From Arthrobacter crystallopoietes (GTDB lineage: Bacteria; Actinomycetota; Actinomycetes; Actinomycetales; Micrococcaceae), in NCBI RefSeq assembly GCF_002849715.1, contig NZ_CP018863.1, positions 3,286,001 through 3,350,000 on the forward strand: a stretch of DNA of 64,000 nt, written 5' to 3'. Every line of letters starts with the position of its first letter. The stretch's first letter is position 1. This document shows, one piece after another, positions 34,879 through 44,088 of this stretch. The translations under genes were made by a program, and so were the position numbers. Below the pieces are notes generated by a model. That model was not told the origin of the DNA. It was given only the letters and a program-made list of their open reading frames with translations, and ran no database searches.

Positions 34879-35781
34879 TCAGGCGGTAAAGGGCAGCCGC
34901 GGGTCCATCTCCTGGCCGTCCCAGGTCTGGCGGACCCAGCCATGGTGCGGGTCGTCGCTGATCAACCACTCCCGCACGCGGCCGGGACCGGCCATCACGT
35001 TCAGGTAGTACAGGTCGTAGCCGGGAGCAGCCATCGCTGGTCCATGCCAGCCGTAGGGGACTAAAACAACGTCGCCGGTGCGGACCTCGGCGTTGACATC
35101 GATGGGGCGCTCGTCTGAGGCATAGACGCGGGCATAGCCGATGGGGTCCACTCCTGCGGGGGCCGGCGCGCCCTGGGCCAGCCGGGTTTCGAAGTAGTAG
35201 ATCTCCTCAAGGCTGGTCTCGCCGTCCTTCTCCTCGTCATGTTTGTGCGGAGGATAGGAGGACCAGTTGCCGGCCGGGGTGATGACCTCGCAGACAATGA
35301 ACCGGTCCGCCTCCAGGGCTGCGGGTGTGCCGAAGTTGTGCACCTGGCGGGAGCAGATCCCGGAGCCACGCAATTCCACGGGAGTGTCTTCGGCCTTGAT
35401 CAGGCGGACGGGATAGCTGGCCTTGGCGGGCGCCAGTGCCACGGCTATGCGTCCGCCCTGAGGCGATGAAATGGCGACGGCGGTTTCGATCCCCGTGTAG
35501 AGCACGTCCGAGGGGCCAGTGAAGACGGAGCCGCGGCCACGGAGCTGGTAGTCCGTGCCGTCCACCGTCACGGTGAAAGCACCTTGCAGCGGAATGACGA
35601 TCCGTTCCTCGGCCTCGGCCGCGAGCTTTACGGCCTCGCCGGCCGCGAGCTCGGCGATCTTGATGCCGGTATGCGCCCAGCCGTCCACCGGAGTGGGGCT
35701 GTCGGACGCACCGAGCGAGACTTGCCAGGCGCCGTCGCCGGCGGTTCCGAGGGGGTAGACCCATTGCGTTGACTCGGGCAT
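34879..35781 (-). CDS. iolB: 5-deoxy-glucuronate isomerase
   Basis: Bicupin isomerase of 300 residues converting 5-deoxy-glucuronate to 2-deoxy-5-keto-gluconate, between the IolD and IolC steps. The C-terminal cupin keeps the metal site SYPPHKHDEE (His179, His181, Glu) and the later Tyr/His segment VPYGWHGPAMAAPGYDLYYLNVMAGP. It is separated from the main iol operon by about 6.5 kb and lies 61 bases downstream of iolR, forming an iolR-iolB unit. The length is normal for IolB. Confidence 0.94.
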   Translation of the reverse strand: MPESTQWVYPLGTAGDGAWQVSLGASDSPTPVDGWAHTGIKIAELAAGEAVKLAAEAEERIVIPLQGAFTVTVDGTDYQLRGRGSVFTGPSDVLYTGIETAVAISSPQGGRIAVALAPAKASYPVRLIKAEDTPVELRGSGICSRQVHNFGTPAALEADRFIVCEVITPAGNWSSYPPHKHDEEKDGETSLEEIYYFETRLAQGAPAPAGVDPIGYARVYASDERPIDVNAEVRTGDVVLVPYGWHGPAMAAPGYDLYYLNVMAGPGRVREWLISDDPHHGWVRQTWDGQEMDPRLPFTA

Positions 35782-35842
35782 AGCTGGAGGCCTTTCAATT
35801 CAGGATCGGGATCGGGATGAGGGAGAGACAGAAGCCCGGCGA

Positions 35843-36583
35843 TCAGCGCTGGACCAAGGTCATTTCAAAGCTGTAGGAATCGGCTCGGTAGACATGGTGG
35901 CCGGTCTCGACGTTGCGCCCGGTGTCGTCCACAGCGGTGCGCTCCATCGTGACCAGCGCCGAGCCTGCCTCGGTTTCGAGCAGGCCGGCCTGACGTGGAT
36001 CAGCGACCATCGCGCCGATGCGCTGGCTGGCCAGGCGGAAGTTCACGCCGGCGTCGCGCAGGATCTGGTAGAGGCCCAGCTGTCGAAGGCCTTCCTCGGT
36101 GATGTCCGTGATGTCATCCCGGACCCAGTTCTCCATCAGCGCCAGCGGTTTGCCGCCAACGCTCCGCAGCCGGGTGAAGTGGTAGACGCCTACGCCCGAG
36201 GGCAGATCGAGAGCCTGGGCAATGGCAGCATCTGCCTTGCCATGACGGAACTCGAGGACCTCGGTGGTGGGCTTCTGTCCGGTGCGCTGAAGGTCGTCGA
36301 ATAGGCTGGACAGCTCCAGGTGCCGACGGACCTGATTCGAAACCACCTGCGTGCCGACGCCGCGCTTGCGGACCAGGAGGCCGGAACGGACCAGCTCGTC
36401 CATGGCCTTGCGCATGGTGGGCCGCGAAAGCTTCAGCTTACTGGCCAGCTCGATCTCGTTGTCCAGGCGGGAGCCGGACTCCAGCACGCCGCTGTGGATG
36501 GCCGCCTCAATGCCCTGTACTACCTGATGGTAGAGCGGCACCGGGGAGGACCGGTCTATCGGGATATTGAGGTCTGCGCTCAT
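35843..36583 (-). CDS. iolR: GntR family (HutC subfamily) regulator, probable IolR
   Basis: Regulator of 246 residues. The winged helix is at about residues 12-75 (PLYHQVVQGIEAAIHSG, then ELASKLKLSRPTMRKAMDELVRSGLLVRKRGVGTQV) and the UTRA effector domain covers about 95-240. It is next to iolB and divergent from the ABC transporter genes. Boxes of the form TGTCCTNACA are found upstream of itself, the ABC genes, iolC and other polyol genes, consistent with an autoregulated repressor of inositol catabolism. The inducer is unknown. Confidence 0.88.
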   Translation of the reverse strand: MSADLNIPIDRSSPVPLYHQVVQGIEAAIHSGVLESGSRLDNEIELASKLKLSRPTMRKAMDELVRSGLLVRKRGVGTQVVSNQVRRHLELSSLFDDLQRTGQKPTTEVLEFRHGKADAAIAQALDLPSGVGVYHFTRLRSVGGKPLALMENWVRDDITDITEEGLRQLGLYQILRDAGVNFRLASQRIGAMVADPRQAGLLETEAGSALVTMERTAVDDTGRNVETGHHVYRADSYSFEMTLVQR

Positions 36584-36630
36584 TGCTCCTCCTCCGCCTG
36601 CTTTCTGGTCTATTGACTGTCTGGTCGAAA

Positions 36631-36643
36631 TGTTAGGACAAAT
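36631..36643. promoter_or_regulatory. Candidate IolR operator (iolR side)
   Basis: TGTTAGGACAAAT; the reverse complement contains TGTCCTAACA, a full match to KGWCHTRACA. It is 48 bases upstream of the iolR start and suggests autoregulation. Confidence 0.68.
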
Positions 36644-36738
36644 CGCCTTGCGGTGATGGTATCAGCGATTTCGAACCACCGGAGGGCCATCCTTTACTGC
36701 CTCGGCGTTCGTCTTCGTAACGGTTTCTTCGCAATGTG

Positions 36739-36760
36739 AATATGTCCTTACATACTATTG
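36739..36760. promoter_or_regulatory. Candidate IolR operator (ABC side)
   Basis: Contains the inverted repeat ATGTCCTTACAT followed by ACTATT. The reverse complement reads AGTATGTAAGGACATA, aligned with the boxes at 18396 and 32108. It lies 127 bases before the binding-protein gene. Confidence 0.65.
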
Positions 36761-36886
36761 ACTTCTGTGATCCCTGTCACCCATGCTTGGTGTCAAGGCA
36801 CTGACCGAGCATTCGCTGACGGATGCCGGGAGGCAGTACCACCGGTCTTCGGGGAAGGCCGGTTCACGAAAACAAAGGAGATTCTC

Positions 36887-37882
36887 GTGTCACACAAGCT
36901 TTCGCTGCGGAAACTGGCGGCTGCGGCGGTCCTGGTTCCCGCACTCACCCTCACGGCCTGTTCCGCTGGAGGTCGCGCCCCCGAATCAGGCGGGGAAGGC
37001 GGCGGCGGTGCCGTTGCCGAGACCGAGCGCATGAACATTGCCCTCATTACGCACGCTGCCCCGGGCGACACATTCTGGGACATCGTCCGCAAGGGCGCGG
37101 AGGAAGCTGCCGCCAAGGACAACGTCGAACTGCAGTACCTCTCCGATCCCGAAGGCGGCCGCCAGGCCCAGCTGATCGAGCAGGCAGTGGATCAGGGTGT
37201 CGACGGCATCGCCGTTACCCTGGCGAAGCCGGACGCGCTCGCCTCGGCACTGAAGCAGGCCACCGATGCCGGCATCCCTGTGGTCAGCATCAACGCCGGC
37301 GAGGACCGCTTCGCCGATCTCGGCGCGTTCACCCACTTCGGCTCGAACGAGAAGCTCGCCGGCGAGGCCGTTGGAGAACGGCTCGCTGCGGACGGCTACG
37401 AGCATCCGATCTGCGTGATCCAGGAACAGGGCCACGTGGGCCTGGAGAACCGCTGCGCCGGCGTCAAGGCCAAGGTTCCCGATACGGAGATCCTCTACGT
37501 CCAGGGCACCGACATGACCCAGGTGCAGTCCACCGTTACCGCGAAGCTGCAGGCAACGGACGCCGCCGACGTCGTTATTGGCCTTGGTGCGCCGTTCACG
37601 CTGACCATCCTGCAGTCCATCGAAACTGCCGGCAGCGAGGCCAAGGCTGCGTCCTTCGACATGAATGCCGAGCTGGCCCAGAAGATCGTGGACGGCGACG
37701 TCATCTTCACCGTCGACCAGCAGCCCTGGCTGCAGGGTTACGGCGCCATCGACGCGCTGTGGCAGAACCAGCGCGGCGGCTTCGAGATCGGCGGCGGCCA
37801 GCCGGTCCTGACCGGCCCGACCATCGTGGACCAGGAGAGCGCCGCCGAGGTTCTCGAATTCGCCGAGCAGGGCGTCCGCTAA
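36887..37882 (+). CDS. Sugar/inositol ABC transporter substrate-binding lipoprotein
   Basis: Type I periplasmic-binding protein of 331 residues. Signal peptide with basic start and lipobox LTLTAC (Cys25). The mature domain begins with MNIALITHAAPGDTFWDIVRKGAEEAA, close to ribose/inositol-binding proteins. The start is GTG at 36887 after AAAGGAG; the longer upstream frame is not supported by a ribosome site. It heads an operon with a permease, an ATPase and three dehydrogenases. Given the iolR neighbour, myo-inositol or an isomer is the probable ligand. Confidence 0.9.
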   Translation: MSHKLSLRKLAAAAVLVPALTLTACSAGGRAPESGGEGGGGAVAETERMNIALITHAAPGDTFWDIVRKGAEEAAAKDNVELQYLSDPEGGRQAQLIEQAVDQGVDGIAVTLAKPDALASALKQATDAGIPVVSINAGEDRFADLGAFTHFGSNEKLAGEAVGERLAADGYEHPICVIQEQGHVGLENRCAGVKAKVPDTEILYVQGTDMTQVQSTVTAKLQATDAADVVIGLGAPFTLTILQSIETAGSEAKAASFDMNAELAQKIVDGDVIFTVDQQPWLQGYGAIDALWQNQRGGFEIGGGQPVLTGPTIVDQESAAEVLEFAEQGVR

Positions 37883-37948
37883 CCCCACCGTTGACCGCTG
37901 TGGCGGAGCCCGCAAACGGTTCCGCCACAGCATCCAAGGAGAAATGAC

Positions 37949-38989
37949 ATGACTCTCACAGCAACAGCTCCCGCGGCAGATGAACGGGTAGCCAAGAAAA
38001 GTACGCTCAGCAAGCTGTTGGGCCGCCCGGAGATCGGCGCCCTGGTCGGTGCCGTCGCCCTCTTTATCTTCTTCGCCGCGGTGGCGCCCGTGTTCCTGCA
38101 GCCAGGCTCGATCGCGACCGTTCTTTACGGCGCCTCGACCATCGGCATCATGGCCGTGGGTGTGTCCCTGCTGATGATCGGCGGCGAGTTCGACCTCTCC
38201 ACCGGTGTCGCCGTGATCAGTTCGGCGCTGACGGCGTCGCTGTTCAGCTGGTACTTCTCCATGAATATCTGGGTTGGCGTGGTGCTGGCGCTGGCTCTCT
38301 CGCTGGGCGTCGGTTTCATCAACGGCTGGATCCTGATCAAGACCAAGCTGCCCTCCTTCATCGTCACCCTGGCGACGTTCCTGATGCTGACCGGCCTGAA
38401 CCTCGGACTGACCCGCGCCATCGGCGGCAGCGTTTCCACCCCCTCCATCGCCAACATGGACGGTTTCGAATCGGCCCGTGCCATCTTCGCCTCCTCGGTG
38501 AACATCGCAGGCGTGGACGTGAAGATCACCGTCTTCATCTGGATTGCCATGGTCGCGGTGGCGTCGTGGATACTGCTGCGCACCAAGATCGGCAACTGGA
38601 TCTTCGCCTCGGGCGGCGACGCCGATGCGGCGCGCGCGGTGGGCGTCCCGGTGGTGCGCACCAAGATCGGACTGTTCATGGGCGTGGGCTTCTGCGCCTG
38701 GGTGCTCGGCATGCACAACCTTTTCGCCTTCTCCACCGTGCAGTCGGGTGAAGGCATCGGCAACGAATTCCTCTACATCATCGCTGCCGTCATCGGCGGC
38801 TGCCTCCTCACCGGCGGCTATGGCTCGGCGATCGGCGGCGCGATCGGCGCATTCATCTTCGGCATGGCCAACAAGGGCATTGTTTACGCCGAGTGGAACC
38901 CGGACTGGTTCAAGTTCTTCCTGGGGCTGATGCTGCTCCTGGCCACCATCGTCAACCTCGTGGTGAAGCGCCGGGCCGAGCAGAAGTAA
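37949..38989 (+). CDS. Sugar/inositol ABC transporter permease
   Basis: Inner-membrane permease of 346 residues with 8-10 predicted helices, RbsC/FrcC class. The segment [17 protein letters not shown] is the family signature, and the C-terminal part ([29 protein letters not shown]) is the usual glycine-rich helix. AAGGAG precedes the ATG. It follows the binding-protein gene by 66 bases and is followed after 41 bases by the ATPase gene. Confidence 0.92.
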   Translation: MTLTATAPAADERVAKKSTLSKLLGRPEIGALVGAVALFIFFAAVAPVFLQPGSIATVLYGASTIGIMAVGVSLLMIGGEFDLSTGVAVISSALTASLFSWYFSMNIWVGVVLALALSLGVGFINGWILIKTKLPSFIVTLATFLMLTGLNLGLTRAIGGSVSTPSIANMDGFESARAIFASSVNIAGVDVKITVFIWIAMVAVASWILLRTKIGNWIFASGGDADAARAVGVPVVRTKIGLFMGVGFCAWVLGMHNLFAFSTVQSGEGIGNEFLYIIAAVIGGCLLTGGYGSAIGGAIGAFIFGMANKGIVYAEWNPDWFKFFLGLMLLLATIVNLVVKRRAEQK

Positions 38990-39030
38990 GCGAACCGGGC
39001 CAGGCAAGACCTAAGCAGGAGCTAAAGGAA

Positions 39031-39945
39031 ATGACCATCATGAAAAACAGGGACATCACGCAGGACGAGCTGCTTCGCGGCGAGAAGGACCCGCTGACCA
39101 GCACACCGGTCCACCTGCTGGAGCTGGACAAGGTCGGCAAGCACTATGGCAACATCATCGCCCTGAGCGACGTGACCATGGCCGTGGACGCAGGCCGCGT
39201 CACCTGCGTCCTCGGCGACAACGGCGCCGGAAAGTCCACGCTGATCAAGATCATCGCGGGCCTGCACAAGCACGATGCGGGAACCTTCTCGATCTTCGGC
39301 GAGCCGCGCCACCTCAATTCACCCCGCGAGGCGCTGGATGCCGGCATCGCGGCCGTGTACCAGGACCTCGCCGTCGTCTCGCTGATGCCGATCTGGCGCA
39401 ACTTCTTCCTCGGGTCCGAGCTGACCACCGGTGTCGGCCCGTTCAAGCGGCTGGACGTCGAGACGATGAAGCAGATCACCAAGAAGGAACTGCAAGAGAT
39501 GGGCATCGACCTACGCGACGTGGAGCAGCCCATCGGCCAGCTCTCCGGCGGTGAGCGCCAGTGTGTGGCGATCGCCCGCGCCGTCCACTTCGGGGCCAAG
39601 GTCTTGATCCTGGACGAGCCGACCGCTGCGCTGGGCGTGAAGCAATCCGGCGTCGTGCTTCGTTACATCCTGCAGGCCCGCGACCGCGGCCTCGGCGTCA
39701 TCTTCATCACCCACAACCCGCACCACGCCTTCCCCGTGGGCGACCGGTTCCTGCTGCTCAAGCGCGGTAAGTCCATCGGCTACTACAACAAGAAGGACAT
39801 CACGCTCGAGGAGCTGACGGCGCAGATGGCCGGCGGCGCCGAACTGGCCGAGCTGGCGCACGAACTGGAGTCGCTCGGCGGCCACAGCGACGTCGTCGCG
39901 GAAGTCGAGGCCGAGGTCGCGAGCACCGAACCGCGCCGCAGCTAA
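39031..39945 (+). CDS. Sugar/inositol ABC transporter ATP-binding protein (single domain)
   Basis: ABC ATPase of 304 residues with one nucleotide-binding domain, unlike the two-domain GguA at 426. Walker [10 protein letters not shown] is at residues 62-70, the signature is [16 protein letters not shown], and Walker B is [11 protein letters not shown]. The C-terminal 40 residues are acidic. It resembles the FrcA type. The ATG at 39031 follows AGGAGCTAAAGGAA; a second ATG at 39040 is possible. A single-domain subunit would act as a homodimer. Confidence 0.9.
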   Translation: MTIMKNRDITQDELLRGEKDPLTSTPVHLLELDKVGKHYGNIIALSDVTMAVDAGRVTCVLGDNGAGKSTLIKIIAGLHKHDAGTFSIFGEPRHLNSPREALDAGIAAVYQDLAVVSLMPIWRNFFLGSELTTGVGPFKRLDVETMKQITKKELQEMGIDLRDVEQPIGQLSGGERQCVAIARAVHFGAKVLILDEPTAALGVKQSGVVLRYILQARDRGLGVIFITHNPHHAFPVGDRFLLLKRGKSIGYYNKKDITLEELTAQMAGGAELAELAHELESLGGHSDVVAEVEAEVASTEPRRS

Positions 39946-39996
39946 ACCGGGCGGCAGCTAGACCGCAGGCAACAGGAACCGACAGGAAAGAGGAGC

Positions 39997-41001
39997 ATGA
40001 CAATCCGCACGGGAGTGATTGGCGCCGGCGTCATGGGCGCCGACCATGCACAGAACCTGGCCCGCAACATCGGCGGTGCTTCACTGTCCGTCATCGCGGA
40101 CATCGACGCCGAAAGGGCACAGGCGTCGGCGTCGGCCCTCGGAGCCCGCGCGGTGTCGGATCCGCTGGAGCTGATCAAAGCGAACGACGTCGATGCCGTG
40201 GTCATCGCCTCCCACGATTCCACTCATGCGGAGCTGGTCCAGGCCTGCCTGGACGCCGGTAAACCGGTGCTCTGCGAGAAGCCGCTGGCCCCGACGGCGG
40301 CGGAAGCGCGCGAAGTCGTGGAGGCCGAGCGAAGGGTCCGCGATGATCAGGGCCGGTCCCTGGTCAGTGTGGGCTTCATGCGCCGCTTCGACCCGGGGCA
40401 CCTGGAGGTCCGTGAGGCTATCGAGGAGGGGCGCCTGGGCCGAACGCTGCTACTGCACGGCATCAGCCGCAACGTCTCCGCCGCGCCGGGTGCGACGAGC
40501 GAGTCCGCCGTCACCAACTCGGCGATCCACGAACTGGACTCCTTCCCCTGGCTGCTGGATAGCCCGATCACGGAGGTGGCCTGGGTGCCCGGCATCCTCT
40601 CCACCTCGGAGGCGGCGTCTGGGCTGCAGGATCCGGCGTTCATGATGATGCGCCTGGGCTCCGGTGTGTTGGCCACCCTGGAACTGTTCCTCAACGCCGG
40701 GCACGGCTACTCGACGCAGTGCGAGGTGGTCGGCGAGCACGGCACCGGCCGCTTCCTGGAGCCGGCCTCCGTGGCCTACAACGCGGACCTGAAGAGTTAC
40801 ACGCAGTACCCGCAGGACTGGCGGCCGCGTTTCGCCGAGGCCTACCGGCGCCAGTTGCAGGCTTGGATCCACTCGCTGCAGGAGGGGACAGGTTCACCGC
40901 TGGCCAGCGCCGAGGACGGCCTCCGCGCCACTCTGGCCGCTGAGGCCATGGTGGCGTCCATGCACAACGGAGGCGCCTTCACCCCGGTGGAACAGGTATG
41001 A
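39997..41001 (+). CDS. Gfo/Idh/MocA oxidoreductase, inositol dehydrogenase-like (1 of 3)
   Basis: NAD(P)-dependent dehydrogenase of 334 residues. Nucleotide loop GVIGAGVMGADHAQN, catalytic CEKPLAPTA, and the active-site Asp/His region NSAIHELDSFPWLLD. GAGGAGC precedes the ATG. It lies 51 bases after the ABC ATPase gene and overlaps the next gene by ATGA. Likely acts on the polyol imported by the ABC system. Confidence 0.86.
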   Translation: MTIRTGVIGAGVMGADHAQNLARNIGGASLSVIADIDAERAQASASALGARAVSDPLELIKANDVDAVVIASHDSTHAELVQACLDAGKPVLCEKPLAPTAAEAREVVEAERRVRDDQGRSLVSVGFMRRFDPGHLEVREAIEEGRLGRTLLLHGISRNVSAAPGATSESAVTNSAIHELDSFPWLLDSPITEVAWVPGILSTSEAASGLQDPAFMMMRLGSGVLATLELFLNAGHGYSTQCEVVGEHGTGRFLEPASVAYNADLKSYTQYPQDWRPRFAEAYRRQLQAWIHSLQEGTGSPLASAEDGLRATLAAEAMVASMHNGGAFTPVEQV

Positions 41002-42080
41002 GCGCGACACTAAATGCGCGCTTTCCTGACGCGCTTCCCGGCAGCCGCGTGCCGGACTCCCGGGACGCGCCCCCGCTACGGTGGGGCATCGCCGGACCCG
41101 GCTGGATCGCGGAGCGCTTCGCCGCCTCCTTGCAGCAACACACCCGCCAGATTGTGGCCGCCGTCGGCTCACGGTCTCAGGAGCGCTCCAGAGATTTCGC
41201 AGGACGGTTCAGCATCCCTGCGGCCTACGGCAGTTACGAGGAGCTGGCGGCGGCACCGGACGTGGACATCGTCTACGTGGCCACGCCGCACAACCACCAC
41301 CACGCCGTCGCTCGCCTGGCGCTCGAGGCCGGCAAACACGTCCTGATCGAGAAGCCGATCGGCATCAACGCGCGGCAGGCCGAGGACATTGCCGCCTTGG
41401 CCGAGGCGCGGGGCCTGCTGGCCGCCGAAGCGCTCTGGACGTTCTTCCTGCCCAAGTACGACGTCGTGCGGCAGCTTCTCGACGCCGGTGCCCTGGGGCA
41501 GTTGGTCACCGTGCTGGCCGAATACGGCGAGCATTTCGAACCCGGCCACCGCATATTCGACCCGAAGCTGGCCGGCGGACCGCTGCTGGACCTGGGCACG
41601 TACCCGCTGGCGTTCATCTCCTCGGTACTCGGCCTGCCCGAGACCGTGCACGCCGTCGGAACCCCGCACCCGGCCGGCGTCAACGGGCAGATCTCTGCCG
41701 TTATGGATTTCGCCGGCGGGGTGCACGCGGTGATCAGTACCAACCTCTATGGGTTCACGCCGACCACAGCTACTATCGTGGGCACCGAAGCTACGCTCAC
41801 CCTGGACGGCCCCTTCAATGCGCCCGGCGGCTTCACGGTCCGCACCGCGGACGGCCGGGAATTGCGCTACGAGGAACCGCCTGGTGATCACGTGGCGGGG
41901 CTACACTTCCAGGCCGCGGCGGTGGCCCGCGCGATCGCAGCCGGTGGGCTGGAGGTGGCGGAGCGTCCCTTGGCCGAATCCATCAAGACGATGCGGCTGG
42001 CCGACGAACTGCGTGGCCAGCTGGGCATCAGCTTTCCCGACGGGCAGCACGCCGCAGCCACAGCAAGCCACAGCGACTAG
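40998..42080 (+). CDS. Gfo/Idh/MocA oxidoreductase (2 of 3)
   Basis: Dehydrogenase of 360 residues. The nucleotide loop is WGIAGPGWIAERFAASL and the catalytic motif IEKPIGINARQAEDIA. The segment GGPLLDLGTYPLAFISSVLG is typical of the dihydrodiol/xylose dehydrogenase-like subgroup, so it differs in substrate class from the IolG-like proteins on either side. The start overlaps the previous stop. Confidence 0.86.
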   Translation: MSATLNARFPDALPGSRVPDSRDAPPLRWGIAGPGWIAERFAASLQQHTRQIVAAVGSRSQERSRDFAGRFSIPAAYGSYEELAAAPDVDIVYVATPHNHHHAVARLALEAGKHVLIEKPIGINARQAEDIAALAEARGLLAAEALWTFFLPKYDVVRQLLDAGALGQLVTVLAEYGEHFEPGHRIFDPKLAGGPLLDLGTYPLAFISSVLGLPETVHAVGTPHPAGVNGQISAVMDFAGGVHAVISTNLYGFTPTTATIVGTEATLTLDGPFNAPGGFTVRTADGRELRYEEPPGDHVAGLHFQAAAVARAIAAGGLEVAERPLAESIKTMRLADELRGQLGISFPDGQHAAATASHSD

Positions 42081-42137
42081 CCAGCCTCACACAACCGCAC
42101 CATACTGAGCAGCCGCACTCACCTAGCAAAGGAAACT

Positions 42138-43160
42138 ATGAAGAACGTCACCCTCGGCCTCGCCGGCGCCGGCCGCATCGGCACCATGCACGCCAAAAAC
42201 ATTGCTGCCCTCAATGCAGACCTGGCCGAGCAGGGCATTCAGATCCGGCTGCAGATTACCGACGTTGCCGCGGACCACGCGCGCACCGTCGCCGAGTCGG
42301 TCGGTGCGAAGTTTGTCCCGAGCGTCCGGGAGATGCTCGACGGCGGGATCGACGGCCTGGTCATCGCCACCGGAACCGCAACCCACCCGGAGCTCATCCG
42401 TGCCGGCGTGGACGCGGGCGTGCCCGTCTTCTGTGAAAAGCCCGTGGCCGGGAACGTCGCAGACTCGCTGCCCGTGCTGGATTACATCCGCGAACACAAC
42501 GGCGTCGTGCAGATCGGCCACCAGCGCCGCTTCGACGCCGGCTACCTGGAGGCTAAGCGCCGGCTCGACGCGGGGAAGCTGGGCTGGATCCACTCCCTGC
42601 GGGCCGTCACCGGCGACATGTTCCCGCCGTCGGTCGAGTTCCTTGCCACCTCCGGCGGGCTGTTCCGCGACTGCTCGGTGCATGACTTCGACATCCTGCG
42701 CTGGCTGACCGGCCGCGAAATCGTGGAGGTCTACGCCCGCGGCTCAAACAACGGCGATCCCGCCATCGGCGCCGTGGGCGACGTGGACACTGCGCTCGCC
42801 GTCGTTACTTTCGACGACGGGACCGTCGGCACCGTCTCGGCGACCCGCTACAACGGGGCCGGCCACGACGTGCGGCTCGAAATCCAGGGATCCAAGTCAT
42901 CCGTCATGGTGGGGCTGGACGAGAAGACTGCGGTCCGGTCAACCGAGGCCGAAGTCGAGTTCCCGCAGGGGGAAACCCACAAGACTTTCGCTGAGCGGTT
43001 CGACGCTGCCTACCGGGCCGAGATGCTGGCGTTTCTCGAACTGATCCAGGGCCAGCGGGAAAACCCTTGCACGCCCGAGGACGCCGTCGCTGCCTCCAAG
43101 GTAGCCGACGCCGCCCAGCTGTCCTTGGAGACCGGCATCCCGGTCAAAGTGGAGCTCTGA
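42138..43160 (+). CDS. Inositol 2-dehydrogenase-like oxidoreductase (3 of 3)
   Basis: IolG-type dehydrogenase of 340 residues. Nucleotide loop LAGAGRIGTMHAKN, catalytic CEKPVAGNVADSL, and GGLFRDCSVHDFDILRWLTG carrying the Asp/His pair. It is very similar to the protein at 10166-11254 (shared RGSNNGDPAIGAVGDVDTA region). AAAGGAAACT precedes the ATG. It is the last gene of the ABC operon and is followed by a strong hairpin. Confidence 0.88.
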   Translation: MKNVTLGLAGAGRIGTMHAKNIAALNADLAEQGIQIRLQITDVAADHARTVAESVGAKFVPSVREMLDGGIDGLVIATGTATHPELIRAGVDAGVPVFCEKPVAGNVADSLPVLDYIREHNGVVQIGHQRRFDAGYLEAKRRLDAGKLGWIHSLRAVTGDMFPPSVEFLATSGGLFRDCSVHDFDILRWLTGREIVEVYARGSNNGDPAIGAVGDVDTALAVVTFDDGTVGTVSATRYNGAGHDVRLEIQGSKSSVMVGLDEKTAVRSTEAEVEFPQGETHKTFAERFDAAYRAEMLAFLELIQGQRENPCTPEDAVAASKVADAAQLSLETGIPVKVEL

Positions 43161-43198
43161 CTCTCTCCCAGCCACGAGGCCCGGACAAGGCATCGGGG

Positions 43199-43231
43199 CC
43201 AGGACCCCCGATCGGTGATCCGGGGTCCTGG
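43199..43231. terminator. Hairpin between convergent genes
   Basis: CCAGGACCCC pairs with GGGGTCCTGG around a 13-base loop. It lies between the convergent genes ending at 43160 and 43243, so it may end transcription from both sides. No long T-run is present. Confidence 0.6.
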
Positions 43232-43242
43232 TTGCGCTGCTG

Positions 43243-44088
43243 CTAACCGGTGGAGATTCCAGCACCGAACGGAACCGAGTGCCGTAGCGTGAACGCTTCA
43301 CGGAAGCGTGCCAGCGCTAGCTCGCTGTCGGATTCGGCCCACGCCTCCATCCCGACTGTTCCCTCATAGCCGATTGCGTCCAGCGCTCGGGCAATGGCCG
43401 GGTAATTGATCTCACCGGTGCCCGGTTCGCAGCGTCCAGGCACATCCGCCACTTGGATCTCGCCGATATGCGGGAGGGCGCGGCCGAGCAGGTCGATCAA
43501 GTTCCCTTCCCCGATCTGCGCGTGATAGAGATCGAGCATCATCTTCACATTCGGGTGGGACACGGCCTCGACCATTGCCAGCGTGTCCTTGGCTCTGGCG
43601 AGCGGGATGCCGGGATGATCAGCGATGGTATTGAGGTTCTCGAGCGTGAACGTAACCCCGTGCTCTGCCCCAAGCTCGCCCAGCTTTTCAAGCGTCCGTA
43701 GTCCCGCGAGCCACATCTGTCCGGTAGCGCGGTACGCCGGACGGGCAGCCTGCCCGTCTATTAGCTCGGCAGGGTGGATAACCATGCGGCTCACTCCCAA
43801 TTGCAGCGCCGAGGGTATGAGCTCGGCGGCGGTGCGGAGGACATCGTGCGAGGTATCTGAATCGATGACGCTGCCGGCGGAGTAGCCGGTCATCGAGGAG
43901 AACGTGGCACCTGTAGCAACGAGTTGTTCGATGTCGTGCTTGCGGGTGTCCCAAAGCTCGACGTCGAAGCCTGCGGCTGAGATCCGGCGGATGCGTTCCT
44001 CCATGGGAAGATCCAGGAAAACCATTTCTGCGCAGACAGCCAAGCGGATGCCGGCTGTGTCCTGGTTCGGTGTGACCTTCGCGTTCAT
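43243..44088 (-). CDS. Hydroxypyruvate isomerase-like TIM-barrel protein
   Basis: TIM-barrel protein of 281 residues of the hydroxypyruvate isomerase/xylose-isomerase-like group. Residues RLAVCAEMVFLDLPMEERI at the start, FTLENLN (metal-binding Glu), MMLDLYHAQIGEGNL and IQVADVPGRCEPGTGEINY fit the Hyi family. The ATG overlaps the stop of the upstream dehydrogenase (ATGA), so the pair is co-translated. The actual substrate may be a keto-sugar rather than hydroxypyruvate. Confidence 0.8.
   Translation of the reverse strand: MNAKVTPNQDTAGIRLAVCAEMVFLDLPMEERIRRISAAGFDVELWDTRKHDIEQLVATGATFSSMTGYSAGSVIDSDTSHDVLRTAAELIPSALQLGVSRMVIHPAELIDGQAARPAYRATGQMWLAGLRTLEKLGELGAEHGVTFTLENLNTIADHPGIPLARAKDTLAMVEAVSHPNVKMMLDLYHAQIGEGNLIDLLGRALPHIGEIQVADVPGRCEPGTGEINYPAIARALDAIGYEGTVGMEAWAESDSELALARFREAFTLRHSVPFGAGISTG

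Larger units (their letters stand above)
36584..36886. other. iolR / ABC transporter divergent promoter region
   Basis: Intergenic region holding two IolR-like boxes, one near each gene. No gene recognised. Confidence 0.5.

Noticed and set aside
36986..39007. Minus-strand open frame of 673 residues opposite the ABC binding protein and permease genes
   Set aside because: It spans two real genes on the other strand and their gap, has low-complexity Asp/Gly/His composition and no ribosome site.
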